From: Parcubacteria group bacterium
GTDB lineage: Bacteria; Patescibacteriota; Minisyncoccia; UBA10092
DNA length: 44,632 nucleotides
Direction of reading: 5' to 3'
NCBI GenBank assembly: GCA_016188835.1
Contig: JACPHB010000002.1
Span: 1-44,632 of the forward strand
Shown here: positions 36,089-43,881 of the stretch, in pieces
Layout: each line of letters begins with the position of its first letter
How positions within the stretch are numbered: position 1 is the stretch's first letter
The notes under the pieces: generated by a model
What the model was told of the DNA's origin: nothing
The model's database searches: none
Seen by the model: the letters and a program-made list of their open reading frames with translations, nothing else
Made by a program: the position numbers and the translations under genes

Positions 36089-37657
36089 ATGTCTTTTGCT
36101 TTAAAAATCATACTTTTAATAATAACAATGGCTCTCATTGCCGGAGGAGGATATTTTTTCCTGGTTGCTGAAAAAGGAGGGACGTCCCTTCAGCAAAAAG
36201 AGAGCATTATGGTTAAAGTTGCCAAAGGAACTATTGTGGAAGAGCTGACTTTTACCGGAATAGTAAAACCGGCGCAAGAAGTCGGACTTTCTTTTGAACG
36301 CACGGGCATAATAAGAAACCTGCCAATTAAGGTGGGCGGAGAGGTGCGCGTTGGAAACCTGATATCTTCGCTCGATAACACCGACATTATAGCGCAAATT
36401 GCCAGAGCCGAAGCGGACATTGCTTTTGAAGAAGCACAACTTCAAGAGCTTAAGCGCGGCCCCCGTCCCGAGGAATTAAGTATAGCGAAAGTAAAAGTGG
36501 AAAATGCCCAAAGTACTCGCGATGAATCTTTGAATAACGTTTTAAGCGCCATGTTGGATGCCCACACCAAAGCCGACGACGCGATACGCAATAAATTGGA
36601 CCAGATTATAGACAGCCCCCGCAGTTCCAATCCACAAATAAAATCCGAGCTGATAGTAACCGACAGCTCCCTTAAGCAAAAAGTTGGAGCCAGCCGAGTA
36701 ATTGCGGAAGGAAAACTGGCGGAATGGAATCAATTAATTACCACGCTAACCACAAACGATACGCTTTCGCTAAAAAATGGAGCTGCTGAAGCTAAACAGT
36801 TTCTACTTGTTTTCCGCTCAATCCTTAAAGATGCGGCTTTACTTTTAGATGGCACAACACCCAGTATCAGCGTTAGCCAAACCACTATTGACGGATACCG
36901 CGCGGCAGTGAGCGCCGGAAGAGCTAATGTCGAGGCGGCTTACGGCAACATTGTGGCAGCTGAAGAAAAATGGCAAAATGCCGACGCGGCTATCGCTTTG
37001 GCCAAAGAAGAACAGCGCCTGGTTGAAGTTGGGGCTTCCGCGGAGGAAATCGCGGCTCAGGAAGCCAGGGTTAAAAAAGCGCAAGCCGCGCTGAAAGGCG
37101 CCAGAGTAGATTTAAACAAGACATTTCTTGTGTCGCCTATTGCCGGTGTTTTAACCAAACTTAATGTAAAAATTGGAGAAACCGTTACCGTAGGCCAGAT
37201 AGCGGCAAATATTATCTCCGACAAAAATTTTGAAGTTAAAGTAGACATACCGGAAGCAAATATTGCCAAAGTAGCGATTGGTAATGAAGCTGTGCTTACT
37301 TTAGACGCTTACGGCCCCCGAGTTAAATTCTCCGGAAAACTGGTTCGCGTTAATCCTGCCGAAAAAATCATTGAAAGTGTGGCTACTTACGAATCTACGA
37401 TTGAATTTAAAGAACAAGATCCGCGCATTAAATCCGGAATGACAGCTAATATAGCATTTAACATTAGAAAAGACGGAATATTGGTTATTCCTCAAAATGC
37501 CATTACCAGAAAACAAGGGGCGCCTTACGTGGTGGTTAGTGAAAACGGCGCAAAGCAGGAGCGCCGCATCCGCACCGGGTCTATAGGTATTAACGGATTT
37601 ATTGAAGTGGTAGATGGGTTAAAGGAAGGAGAAACAATTCTCCAGCCATCCGGCTAA
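36089..37657 (+). CDS. HlyD/MacA-like membrane fusion (adaptor) protein, 522 aa
   Basis: Periplasmic-type adaptor of an exporter. N-terminal membrane anchor IILLIITMALIAGGGYFFLV; lipoyl half VEELTFTGIVKPAQEVGLSFERTGIIRNLPIKVGGEVRVGNLI; a long alpha-helical hairpin (about residues 105-345, with AQEARVKKAQAALKGARVDL); second lipoyl half FLVSPIAGVLTKLNVKIGETVTVGQIAANI; beta-barrel KVDIPEANIAKVAIGNEAVLTLDAYG; membrane-proximal end PQNAITRKQGAPYVVV..GSIGINGFIEVVDGLKEGETIL. The hairpin is unusually long. The ATPase and permease genes lie 0.8-3.5 kb away on the opposite strand. The 3' end overlaps the convergent gene by 4 bp. Confidence 0.9.
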   Translation: MSFALKIILLIITMALIAGGGYFFLVAEKGGTSLQQKESIMVKVAKGTIVEELTFTGIVKPAQEVGLSFERTGIIRNLPIKVGGEVRVGNLISSLDNTDIIAQIARAEADIAFEEAQLQELKRGPRPEELSIAKVKVENAQSTRDESLNNVLSAMLDAHTKADDAIRNKLDQIIDSPRSSNPQIKSELIVTDSSLKQKVGASRVIAEGKLAEWNQLITTLTTNDTLSLKNGAAEAKQFLLVFRSILKDAALLLDGTTPSISVSQTTIDGYRAAVSAGRANVEAAYGNIVAAEEKWQNADAAIALAKEEQRLVEVGASAEEIAAQEARVKKAQAALKGARVDLNKTFLVSPIAGVLTKLNVKIGETVTVGQIAANIISDKNFEVKVDIPEANIAKVAIGNEAVLTLDAYGPRVKFSGKLVRVNPAEKIIESVATYESTIEFKEQDPRIKSGMTANIAFNIRKDGILVIPQNAITRKQGAPYVVVSENGAKQERRIRTGSIGINGFIEVVDGLKEGETILQPSG

Positions 37658-38451
37658 TCTGACGATTTAAGAGAAGAAATAAATTTTTTAAGTTCGCGGC
37701 GGCTGTGGAAATGTATTTTTTTGGCGAAATATTCAAAAATTTCCATAGCGTCGACGGCTTCCTCTCTTGATTCATCGCCGTGCAGTAAGCGATGATATAG
37801 TTTTTTAGTGGCCTTGTAGGTCAAAAACGCAAAAACTGAAAATAATACCGCGCTTAGTATATCAAGTGTCGTATCTACGGAGTTTAGCTGTGCCCTGACA
37901 ATCCAAGAGGAATAGTTTTGTTGAGAATAAAAATCTTTAAGCAGTTCGGCCGCCTCCCACAATATTGCGCCAAGCGCCACTTCTCCTAAAATATCCCTCA
38001 TAAGATGCCCCTCGCCAAGCGCCCTCAATAAAGGAGGGTAGATTGGTGAATAATTTTGATGAAAAAAAAGAAGCGAAATGGTAAGGAACGCGCCAAAAAG
38101 CGCGTGGCCAATTTCATCAAACCACCAGGCCGAACTAAATATTTCATATGTTATTCCGCCTAATTGCCAAAATCCCCAAATAGCCGCAAATAAACTCCAG
38201 AATATTATTAAGACAAAAACCGTCGCCGAGCGAAAAAAAGTTAAATGCGGATCGGAATATTTTCTGTAGAGCGAGTGAATAAATAACGCCCCCCCGATAT
38301 AAAAAAATGCTTGGCCCAAAGCTACTATTATCCACCATATCTCTAAAGACGGTATCGTTATTTCCCATGCGTAATAAGCCCACCAAGAACTAAGAGGAGC
38401 CCAAATAATAACCGAAATAAAAAGAAGAGACGTGGTTATTTTTTTATTCAT
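37654..38451 (-). CDS. Polytopic membrane protein, YjdF/DUF2238-like, 265 aa
   Basis: About six membrane segments (SLLFISVIIWAPLSSWWAYYAW, WWIIVALGQAFFYIGGALFI, TVFVLIIFWSLFAAIWGFWQL, ALFGAFLTISLLFFHQ, LGAILWEAAELLKDF, ILSAVLFSVFAFLTY) and a basic cytoplasmic tail. The motifs FDEIGHALFGAFLTI, GAILWEAAELLKDFY and VDTTLDILSAVLFSV recall the DUF2238/YjdF group (D..GH, WE..E, DT..D). Function unknown. It overlaps the permease gene start by 8 bp (38444-38451), so it may be the last gene of the exporter operon 41105-37654. Confidence 0.65.
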   Translation of the reverse strand: MNKKITTSLLFISVIIWAPLSSWWAYYAWEITIPSLEIWWIIVALGQAFFYIGGALFIHSLYRKYSDPHLTFFRSATVFVLIIFWSLFAAIWGFWQLGGITYEIFSSAWWFDEIGHALFGAFLTISLLFFHQNYSPIYPPLLRALGEGHLMRDILGEVALGAILWEAAELLKDFYSQQNYSSWIVRAQLNSVDTTLDILSAVLFSVFAFLTYKATKKLYHRLLHGDESREEAVDAMEIFEYFAKKIHFHSRRELKKFISSLKSSD

Positions 38452-39682
38452 AGCGCAACGCTTCTAATGGACTTTTTTTTGACGCCTGCATGGCGGGATA
38501 CATTCCGAAAACAAGACCGATGGCGCCAGAAATCGCCACTCCGGCCGTAACGGCATATGGAGAAATTACGAACTGCCATCCCTCTCCAATAAAGCGGCTT
38601 AAAATCAGCGAAGCGGAATATGAAAAAACCACACCCAAAAATACACCAATGATGCCGCCGGAAACGGTGAGGATGATTGCTTCCAGCAGAAATTGAACAA
38701 GGATATCGCTTCTTTTGGCGCCTAAGGCCTTTCGCAAACCAATTTCTTTGGTGCGCTCCGTAACCGATACAAGCATGATATTCATTATACCAATACCGCC
38801 TACTATTAGAGAAATCGTTGCTACCGCTATGAGCAGGGCGGTAAATATGTTGGCCACTACCCCCACGCGCTCTACAGCATTGGCTTGGGTATCTATGAAA
38901 AAATCGTCTTTTGAAGGATCGCTGATGCCATGCAGTTCGCGAAGTGTCGCATTAATATTTTCCACCGCTTCTTTCATCTGGCCTTCCTCGGCCACGCGGC
39001 CGATAATGCGATGATAATAATCTATGCCAACAAGGTATCGCTGCATGGTTGTGTAGGGGATGGCCATGAAATCGTTGACATTAAAAGCGCCTATATTTCC
39101 GGTAGGGTTAATGACGCCAACAACGCGAAAAAGCTGGTTGCGGATGCGAATTTTTTCTCCGATGGGATCCGAAGGGCCGAATAATTCATTTTTTACGTCC
39201 GACCCGAGCACCACCACGGACGCACCTTCCTCCACCTCTTGCTCAATAAAAGCGCGGCCCGTTTCCGGAAAAATTTCAAAAATTGGAAATATGTTTTCTG
39301 ATGCCCCGATTAAAGTCCCCCGAACAGTTTCTCCTTCAAAAGCCGCCGAATCCACCTGAAAAATGACGGGCGTAACTTCGGTAAATTGAGGAACGTTGGA
39401 GCGATTAATAAGCGCTTTAACATCTCCATCTTTGAGAGTATTGGTAAAAAATTCAAAAAGATCGGACGGTCCTTTTGGTTCGCGTCCGGCGCCCACCAAA
39501 ACAGTGCGCGAACCAAGGCCGCTGAATTGGTTTACCACAAGCTGTTGGGCGGCCTGTCCAACGGAAGTTACGATTATAATTGCCGCAATTCCTATGACTA
39601 TACCCAGAATAGTCAACAAAGAGCGCAAGTTATTTTGGATAAGCCCGCGGCGGGAAATAGTTATAATATCGCGCCAAAGCAT
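38444..39682 (-). CDS. MacB/FtsX-type ABC transporter permease, 412 aa
   Basis: Transmembrane subunit of a MacB-like exporter without a fused ATPase. First membrane helix after NNLRSLLTILGIVIGIAAIIIVTSVG, then a periplasmic MacB domain (about residues 45-280), then three helices: IFTALLIAVATISLIVGGIGIMNIMLVSVTERTKEIGLRKALGA, the FtsX hallmark; ILVQFLLEAIILTVSGGIIGVFLG; and YAVTAGVAISGAIGLVFGMYPAMQASKKSPLEALRYE. It starts 2 bp after the CBS gene stop. MacB systems move peptides or siderophore-like molecules, or shape the envelope; substrate unknown. Confidence 0.93.
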   Translation of the reverse strand: MLWRDIITISRRGLIQNNLRSLLTILGIVIGIAAIIIVTSVGQAAQQLVVNQFSGLGSRTVLVGAGREPKGPSDLFEFFTNTLKDGDVKALINRSNVPQFTEVTPVIFQVDSAAFEGETVRGTLIGASENIFPIFEIFPETGRAFIEQEVEEGASVVVLGSDVKNELFGPSDPIGEKIRIRNQLFRVVGVINPTGNIGAFNVNDFMAIPYTTMQRYLVGIDYYHRIIGRVAEEGQMKEAVENINATLRELHGISDPSKDDFFIDTQANAVERVGVVANIFTALLIAVATISLIVGGIGIMNIMLVSVTERTKEIGLRKALGAKRSDILVQFLLEAIILTVSGGIIGVFLGVVFSYSASLILSRFIGEGWQFVISPYAVTAGVAISGAIGLVFGMYPAMQASKKSPLEALRYE

Positions 39683-39684
39683 AA

Positions 39685-40380
39685 TTAAATGGGTATATTA
39701 GTTACGACAAGTTCCAGGGCTCTTAAAACCAAAAATAAAACCACAAAAATGACTACAATAAATATAACTACCGCGAACCATGTCCAGAATTTTGTCCAAA
39801 TCCAATTAATGCCTAACAGGCGCCGTTCAAATCCTTTTAAAAATTCTTTGATCTGATTATCGGTTACGCCTTGGGTCGCCACCGCGTTTATTTCTGCAAC
39901 GTTCTCACTCCCACGCGCGTAAAGTTTTACAATATCGGCCCTGCTTATAATCCCGACGAGATATCCGCCGCTATCCACTATGGGGATTGGATTGACTTTG
40001 TGATGTTCTTCAAAAGTTTTTATGGCTTCTTCCAAACTGGTTTCCGGATGAAGCATTAAGGGATCGGAATTCATTATTGTTTTTACTTGAAGCGCCAAGA
40101 GTTTTTCCAGATCCGAACGAATAAGAGATTGCTCTTTTTTATAAACGTCAAAAGCAAGCACCAGTTTAAGAAATACTGACAGATTAATAGACGGACTCTT
40201 GGCTATTAAATCATATTCGGTAAAAATGCCAACCACCTTTTTTTCGTTATCTATCACGGGCAAACCCTTGAGATTATTGGTATAAAGAAGCCGTATCGCG
40301 GAAACTACCGGGGTTTCCGGTTTTACGCTGATTATATTAACCTGCATAAAATCTTTAACTGTAGGTTGTTTTTCCTCCAT
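39685..40380 (-). CDS. Tandem CBS-domain protein with C-terminal membrane anchor, 231 aa
   Basis: Two CBS motifs: VKDFMQVNIISVKPETPVVSAIRLLYTNNLKGLPVIDNEKKVVGIFTEYDLI (residues 8-59) and VKTIMNSDPLMLHPETSLEEAIKTFEEHHKVNPIPIVDSGGYLVGIISRADIV (about 98-150). One transmembrane helix lies at the end (FAVVIFIVVIFVVLFLVLRALELVV). CBS pairs bind adenine nucleotides and gate transporters. It lies between ATPase and permease genes with 8-bp and 2-bp gaps, so it very probably senses nucleotide state for this exporter. Such a subunit is not a standard part of MacAB or LolCDE systems. Confidence 0.88.
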   Translation of the reverse strand: MEEKQPTVKDFMQVNIISVKPETPVVSAIRLLYTNNLKGLPVIDNEKKVVGIFTEYDLIAKSPSINLSVFLKLVLAFDVYKKEQSLIRSDLEKLLALQVKTIMNSDPLMLHPETSLEEAIKTFEEHHKVNPIPIVDSGGYLVGIISRADIVKLYARGSENVAEINAVATQGVTDNQIKEFLKGFERRLLGINWIWTKFWTWFAVVIFIVVIFVVLFLVLRALELVVTNIPI

Positions 40381-40388
40381 AAATTAAA

Positions 40389-41105
40389 TTATTTTATAAA
40401 TGTTTTTTCTTCCTCGACTGGCTGAGCCACTAATTCTTCGCGTTCAACCTTTCCATCCAGAAGATGAATTATGCGCGAAGCGTAGGAAGCGGTGTAACTC
40501 TCGTGAGTTATTAACACTATCGCGTGCCCTTTTTTGTTTAATTGTTTTAATGTATCCATAACTACGCCGCCGGATTGCGAATCAAGATTTCCGGTGGGTT
40601 CATCAGCGAGAATCATTCTTGGGTTGTTAACAAGAGCTCTCGCCATGGCCACTCTTTGTTTTTCTCCCCCGGATAATTTGGAGGTCTCGTAGTGCAATCG
40701 ATGCTCTAATCCTACCATTTTCACCGTTTCCTCTATAATTTTTTTTCTTTCTGAAGAGTTTACGCCGGCATAGATAAGGGGAATCGCCACATTTTCAAAA
40801 ACGCTTTGACGCGCCAGGAGATTAAAGGCCTGAAATACAAATCCGATTTTACGGTTTCTGATTTGAGCCAATTCATCGTCGGAATACTCATCTATTTGTT
40901 TCCCGTCAAAGCGGTAGATACCGGAGCTCGGACGTTCCAAAAACCCTAAAATATGCAAGAGTGTTGATTTGCCGGAGCCAGATGGCCCCATTATAGCAAC
41001 AAATTCATTTTCCTCCACTTTAAGATTAACGTCCCGCAATATATTGGCAGGAACTCCATCTGTGAAATAATCCTTATTGAGCCGTTCTACTTCAATTAGT
41101 GGCAT
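40389..41105 (-). CDS. MacB/LolD-type ABC transporter ATPase, 238 aa
   Basis: ATPase of the exporter. Walker A AIMGPSGSGKSTLLHILGFLERP, Q-loop GFVFQAFNLLARQSVFENV, signature LSGGEKQRVAMARALVNNP, Walker B MILADEPTGNLDSQSG, H-loop LITHES. This is the LolD/MacB/FtsE branch. The frame extends to 41147 with a repeat-like hydrophobic stretch; ATG 41105 (MPLIEVERL) is preferred. First gene of the operon ATPase-CBS-permease-(37654 membrane protein). Confidence 0.94.
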   Translation of the reverse strand: MPLIEVERLNKDYFTDGVPANILRDVNLKVEENEFVAIMGPSGSGKSTLLHILGFLERPSSGIYRFDGKQIDEYSDDELAQIRNRKIGFVFQAFNLLARQSVFENVAIPLIYAGVNSSERKKIIEETVKMVGLEHRLHYETSKLSGGEKQRVAMARALVNNPRMILADEPTGNLDSQSGGVVMDTLKQLNKKGHAIVLITHESYTASYASRIIHLLDGKVEREELVAQPVEEEKTFIK

Positions 41106-41113
41106 AATTATTA

Positions 41114-41143
41114 ATAATAAAATTATCTCTAAATTAACGACAA
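41114..41143 (-). promoter_or_regulatory. Possible promoter of the exporter operon
   Basis: TTGTCG (41143-41138), 18-bp spacer and TATTAT (41119-41114), then 8 nt to ATG 41105. Near-leaderless geometry again; the hexamers are moderate. Confidence 0.4.
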
Positions 41144-41189
41144 GCATACTAACTATACAAATATAATATTAACAAAATAACTCAAAAAA

Positions 41190-41218
41190 ATAAAATACGG
41201 CGGAGTGCCGTTTTTTTT
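41190..41218. terminator. Bidirectional terminator
   Basis: ACGGC, GGAGT, GCCGT (41197-41211), with T8 on the plus strand and a T-rich run on the minus strand. On the minus strand it would stop transcripts from the beta-helix gene before the exporter operon. Confidence 0.7.
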
Positions 41219-41257
41219 AAAGTTAGTTTTTGGTGCAGTATTCTTGAATTAGTCCGA

Positions 41258-41577
41258 ACCCTCTTTCGCTAAAGCTACAGACGGGCACCGCGCATTTCGC
41301 CTCCTGCTTGCCCGTCCGTAGCCGAGAGGCGAAGGAGGGCGGCGGCGAGGAAGTCCCCCCGCCTGCGTGGCCGACCCAGGCTACGCCAAAGGCTTCGCCG
41401 AGGCGAGAGCCACTCCGGCGAAGCGAAGGCCCGCGAAAATCCTGAAAATGCGTCGACCTGTCCTGAGCGACTTGTCCCGAGCGGAATCGAAGGAAGTCGA
41501 AGGAAGCCGCATCGATAACAATTTCAAGTTTTTCCCTGCCTGCGCAGGCAGGTTTGGCGGCACATTTCCCTTAACAA
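41258..41577. repeat. GC-rich repeat island, copy 2 of the composite repeat
   Basis: A 320-bp stretch without a credible gene. It contains TTCGCTAAAGCTAC (as at 6870), nested GGCTACGCC, GGCTTCGCC and GGCGAAGCG units, a block 41453-41500 matching 6927-6970 in inverse orientation, and the perfect 18-bp palindrome CCTGCCTGCGCAGGCAGG (41535-41552), most of which recurs in rluD at 43964-43979. Base composition is clearly more GC-rich than the flanks. Confidence 0.75.
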
Positions 41578-41781
41578 CTATTTGATTGATCTCTTTTGAA
41601 AAAATGTTTTTTCTCTAGAAAAATACAAAACATAAACTATGAAAAGATTAGCAAACAATAATGTTCCGTTGATCAATATATCCGATACTATGCTCGTTAT
41701 ACTGATTATATATCCTCTAGGAAAGACAGTCCCTTTTAGAAAGTATCTATATAAATCTATAGAATGTGGCACTTGTGTCAC
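41578..41781 (-). CDS. Possible small membrane protein, 67 aa
   Basis: Starts with GTG at 41781 overlapping the TGA of the beta-helix gene (GTGA), a classic coupling arrangement. One or two hydrophobic stretches (GYIISITSIVSDILINGTLLFANLFIVYVLYF) are followed by a basic tail EKTFFQKRSIK. No homologue recognised. It could be an accessory factor of the secreted protein, or a chance frame; only the overlap and hydrophobicity support it. Confidence 0.35.
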   Translation of the reverse strand: MTQVPHSIDLYRYFLKGTVFPRGYIISITSIVSDILINGTLLFANLFIVYVLYFSREKTFFQKRSIK

Positions 41782-43271
41782 TTGGGTGTAATACCAATCA
41801 AAACTCCTAATTCACTATCTTCGATATATGCCTTGCAATCATTTGTCAGAGAAAACTTTTGATCGCTATTTTTTACGATACGATCCCCGTTCTGGCCGCT
41901 ACGGTTATTAAATGCAGCAACCGTAATCGGTGAAGGATTTTCGTAATGGAGTCCGCGATATAGTACAGTATTCTCTGTATGCGAGCTGTAGATATAATTC
42001 TTTTCATATACTTGCGCTCCCGGCGTTTCGTTTCTTTTTAGTGTTCTTTCTGGAACATAGAGTCCGATGTTATAGAGAGCGCGAGTATCACCTCGATATT
42101 CGCCGGCACTGTATATGAAATTGTTTTTTACTTCATTACCGCTCTCGCGTGAGCCCACCCAGATGCCGGGACCATCCGTATACGCAATGACATTTTCATA
42201 TACTTTGTTGTTTTCAGAATAAATGTAATCTTGAATACTTATGCCTGCTGCCTGGAAAACTTCATCATCTGATTTTTGCGGAGATTTTTGTACATCGGTA
42301 ATCACATTACGATATACTTCGTTATGATCACCCTGGAGCTGAATGCTCACTTGTACATTGTGGATGTAGTTATCATAAAATCTGTTAAATGATGCGTATC
42401 CCTGTCCATTTCCTTGAGTTGAAAATGACCGGCCGTAGTCAAGGTTATTAAAAAACTCATTGTGGTGTATGTTATTTTTTGTGACACGTGCCTCGACATC
42501 ATGCCATTTAGGAATACGACCCATGAGATTGATCCCGTCATGGCCAAAGTTTGCGATAAGATTGTGATGTATTTCCCAATTGCTTCCGTCCATGAGGCGT
42601 ATCATATCGCGCTCGGTTTTCCGTTCGGTTCCGCCATCAATAACGTTATATTGGATAACACCATTGTCACTGCCATTGTTAATGAGAATTCCTACATCTC
42701 GGACATCTGATCCGATAGTCATATGATCGAATATTAGGAAATCGGAGTTGAGAATCTGAATACCAAATTGCGCATTGCGAATATCAAGGTTATTAAATAT
42801 CAGATAGTTTTTCCCCGCGATAAGGATCGCGTCTGTTTGTCCCCAACGATTGGTTTCGATAATCGGTCTTCCGTTATTGCCGCCGTAGGCGCCGTATAAT
42901 ATCGGTTTCCCAATTTCACCTGAAGTTGGTGGTATGAGTGCTTCATTCCAGCGGTCTCCTCGTTTTAATAAGACGATGTCTCCTGGTAAAAACGTTTGGC
43001 TATTAACTTTTCCTAGAGTTTTCCACGGAGAGCCGACTGACACACCGCTATTACTATCTTTGCCCGTGCTGTTTGACACGTAATAAACAGTGCGAGGATT
43101 TTTAATTTCTGTATCTTGGGGACTTGCCCATTTCTCATTCCAAGGACTCGGACATATGATTGTTCTTTTTACTACGGGCACCGCCGTTTCACGGCTGTTT
43201 CTTGCTATAATAAAATATAAGGAAACACTTGTAATCCCTAAAACACCAATGATAACAAATATTTTTTTCAT
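41778..43271 (-). CDS. Secreted right-handed parallel beta-helix protein, 497 aa
   Basis: N-terminal signal or anchor (MKKIFVIIGVLGITSVSLYFIIA) from ATG 43271; the frame is open to 43328. The lead-in YYVSNSTGKDSNSG..SPWKTLGKVNSQTFLPGDIVLLKRGDRW is typical of pectate-lyase-like beta-helix proteins. It is followed by many Asn-rich turns with short strands (FNNLDIRNAQFGIQILNSDFLIFDHMTI, IQYNVIDGG, IHHNLIANFGHDGINL, VYRNVITDV, VYENVIAYTDGPGIWVG, VKNNFIYSAGEY). It probably binds or cleaves a polysaccharide at the cell surface; no catalytic residues could be assigned with confidence. Confidence 0.85.
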   Translation of the reverse strand: MKKIFVIIGVLGITSVSLYFIIARNSRETAVPVVKRTIICPSPWNEKWASPQDTEIKNPRTVYYVSNSTGKDSNSGVSVGSPWKTLGKVNSQTFLPGDIVLLKRGDRWNEALIPPTSGEIGKPILYGAYGGNNGRPIIETNRWGQTDAILIAGKNYLIFNNLDIRNAQFGIQILNSDFLIFDHMTIGSDVRDVGILINNGSDNGVIQYNVIDGGTERKTERDMIRLMDGSNWEIHHNLIANFGHDGINLMGRIPKWHDVEARVTKNNIHHNEFFNNLDYGRSFSTQGNGQGYASFNRFYDNYIHNVQVSIQLQGDHNEVYRNVITDVQKSPQKSDDEVFQAAGISIQDYIYSENNKVYENVIAYTDGPGIWVGSRESGNEVKNNFIYSAGEYRGDTRALYNIGLYVPERTLKRNETPGAQVYEKNYIYSSHTENTVLYRGLHYENPSPITVAAFNNRSGQNGDRIVKNSDQKFSLTNDCKAYIEDSELGVLIGITPK

Positions 43272-43355
43272 GAGATTAGAATCTAGTTTTCCCAAAACTA
43301 TAATAGTGACATTTTTTATCACCCTCAATTAGGAAAAAATCGGAAAGTTTGATAT

Positions 43356-43440
43356 TGGTGGGCGAGGAGGGACTCGAACCCTCAAGCCTTGCGGCACATG
43401 CCCCTCGAACATGCGCGTATACCGATTCCGCCACTCGCCC
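43356..43440 (-). tRNA. tRNA-Leu (anticodon GAG) with C33, CCA encoded
   Basis: Class II: acceptor GGGCGAG/CTCGCCC, D-arm GCG..CGC, anticodon stem CATGT/GCATG (last pair T-G), loop TCGAGGG, variable arm GCC GCAA GGC, T-arm GAGGG TTCGAGT CCCTC, discriminator A, CCA encoded. The Leu identity features match tRNA-Leu GAG, but position 33 is C instead of the near-universal T. Confidence 0.88.
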
Positions 43441-43453
43441 TAGTATTTATATT

Positions 43454-43861
43454 TTATTCAGAAACCGACATTATTTCCTCTTTTTCTTTGGTTTCTGGTG
43501 TCGCTATGGCCTCAGTAAGCTCCACTTGTTTCATTTTGGATTTTTTACCAATTCTACCCCTAAGGTAATAAAGTTTCGTTCGGCGCACTTTAGCTTGAGA
43601 CAATACTTCTATTTTATCAATTGTCGGCGCGTGGAAAGGAAAAATTCTTTCAACGCCAATACCGCCGGAAATTTTTCGAACCGTAAAAGTGCCTGTTTTC
43701 CCCAGCCCGTGTTTTACGGCGATAACCATGCCTTCAAACGCTTGAAGCCGTTCTTTGTCGCCTTCTTTAATTTTTTGCCAAACCCGAACCTTCATTCCCG
43801 ATTTGATTTGCGGTACGTCGGATTTCAACCCCTTTTTATTAAAAACTTTTATCTTGTCCAT
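43454..43861 (-). CDS. rplS: 50S ribosomal protein L19
   Basis: L19 at the subunit interface, 135 residues. Seen: [71 protein letters not shown] and [21 protein letters not shown]. The C-terminus has an extra acidic tail ([15 protein letters not shown]) beyond the usual length of about 115. It starts 20 bp after rluD on the same strand, and tRNA-Leu lies just downstream. Confidence 0.96.
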   Translation of the reverse strand: MDKIKVFNKKGLKSDVPQIKSGMKVRVWQKIKEGDKERLQAFEGMVIAVKHGLGKTGTFTVRKISGGIGVERIFPFHAPTIDKIEVLSQAKVRRTKLYYLRGRIGKKSKMKQVELTEAIATPETKEKEEIMSVSE

Positions 43862-43881
43862 AGTAGTTGTCCATTATGTCA

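Noticed and set aside
41367..41585. ORFs on both strands in the GC-rich island
   Set aside because: Peptides are Ala/Arg/Pro-rich products of repeat sequence with no ribosome site; open frames on both strands reflect composition.
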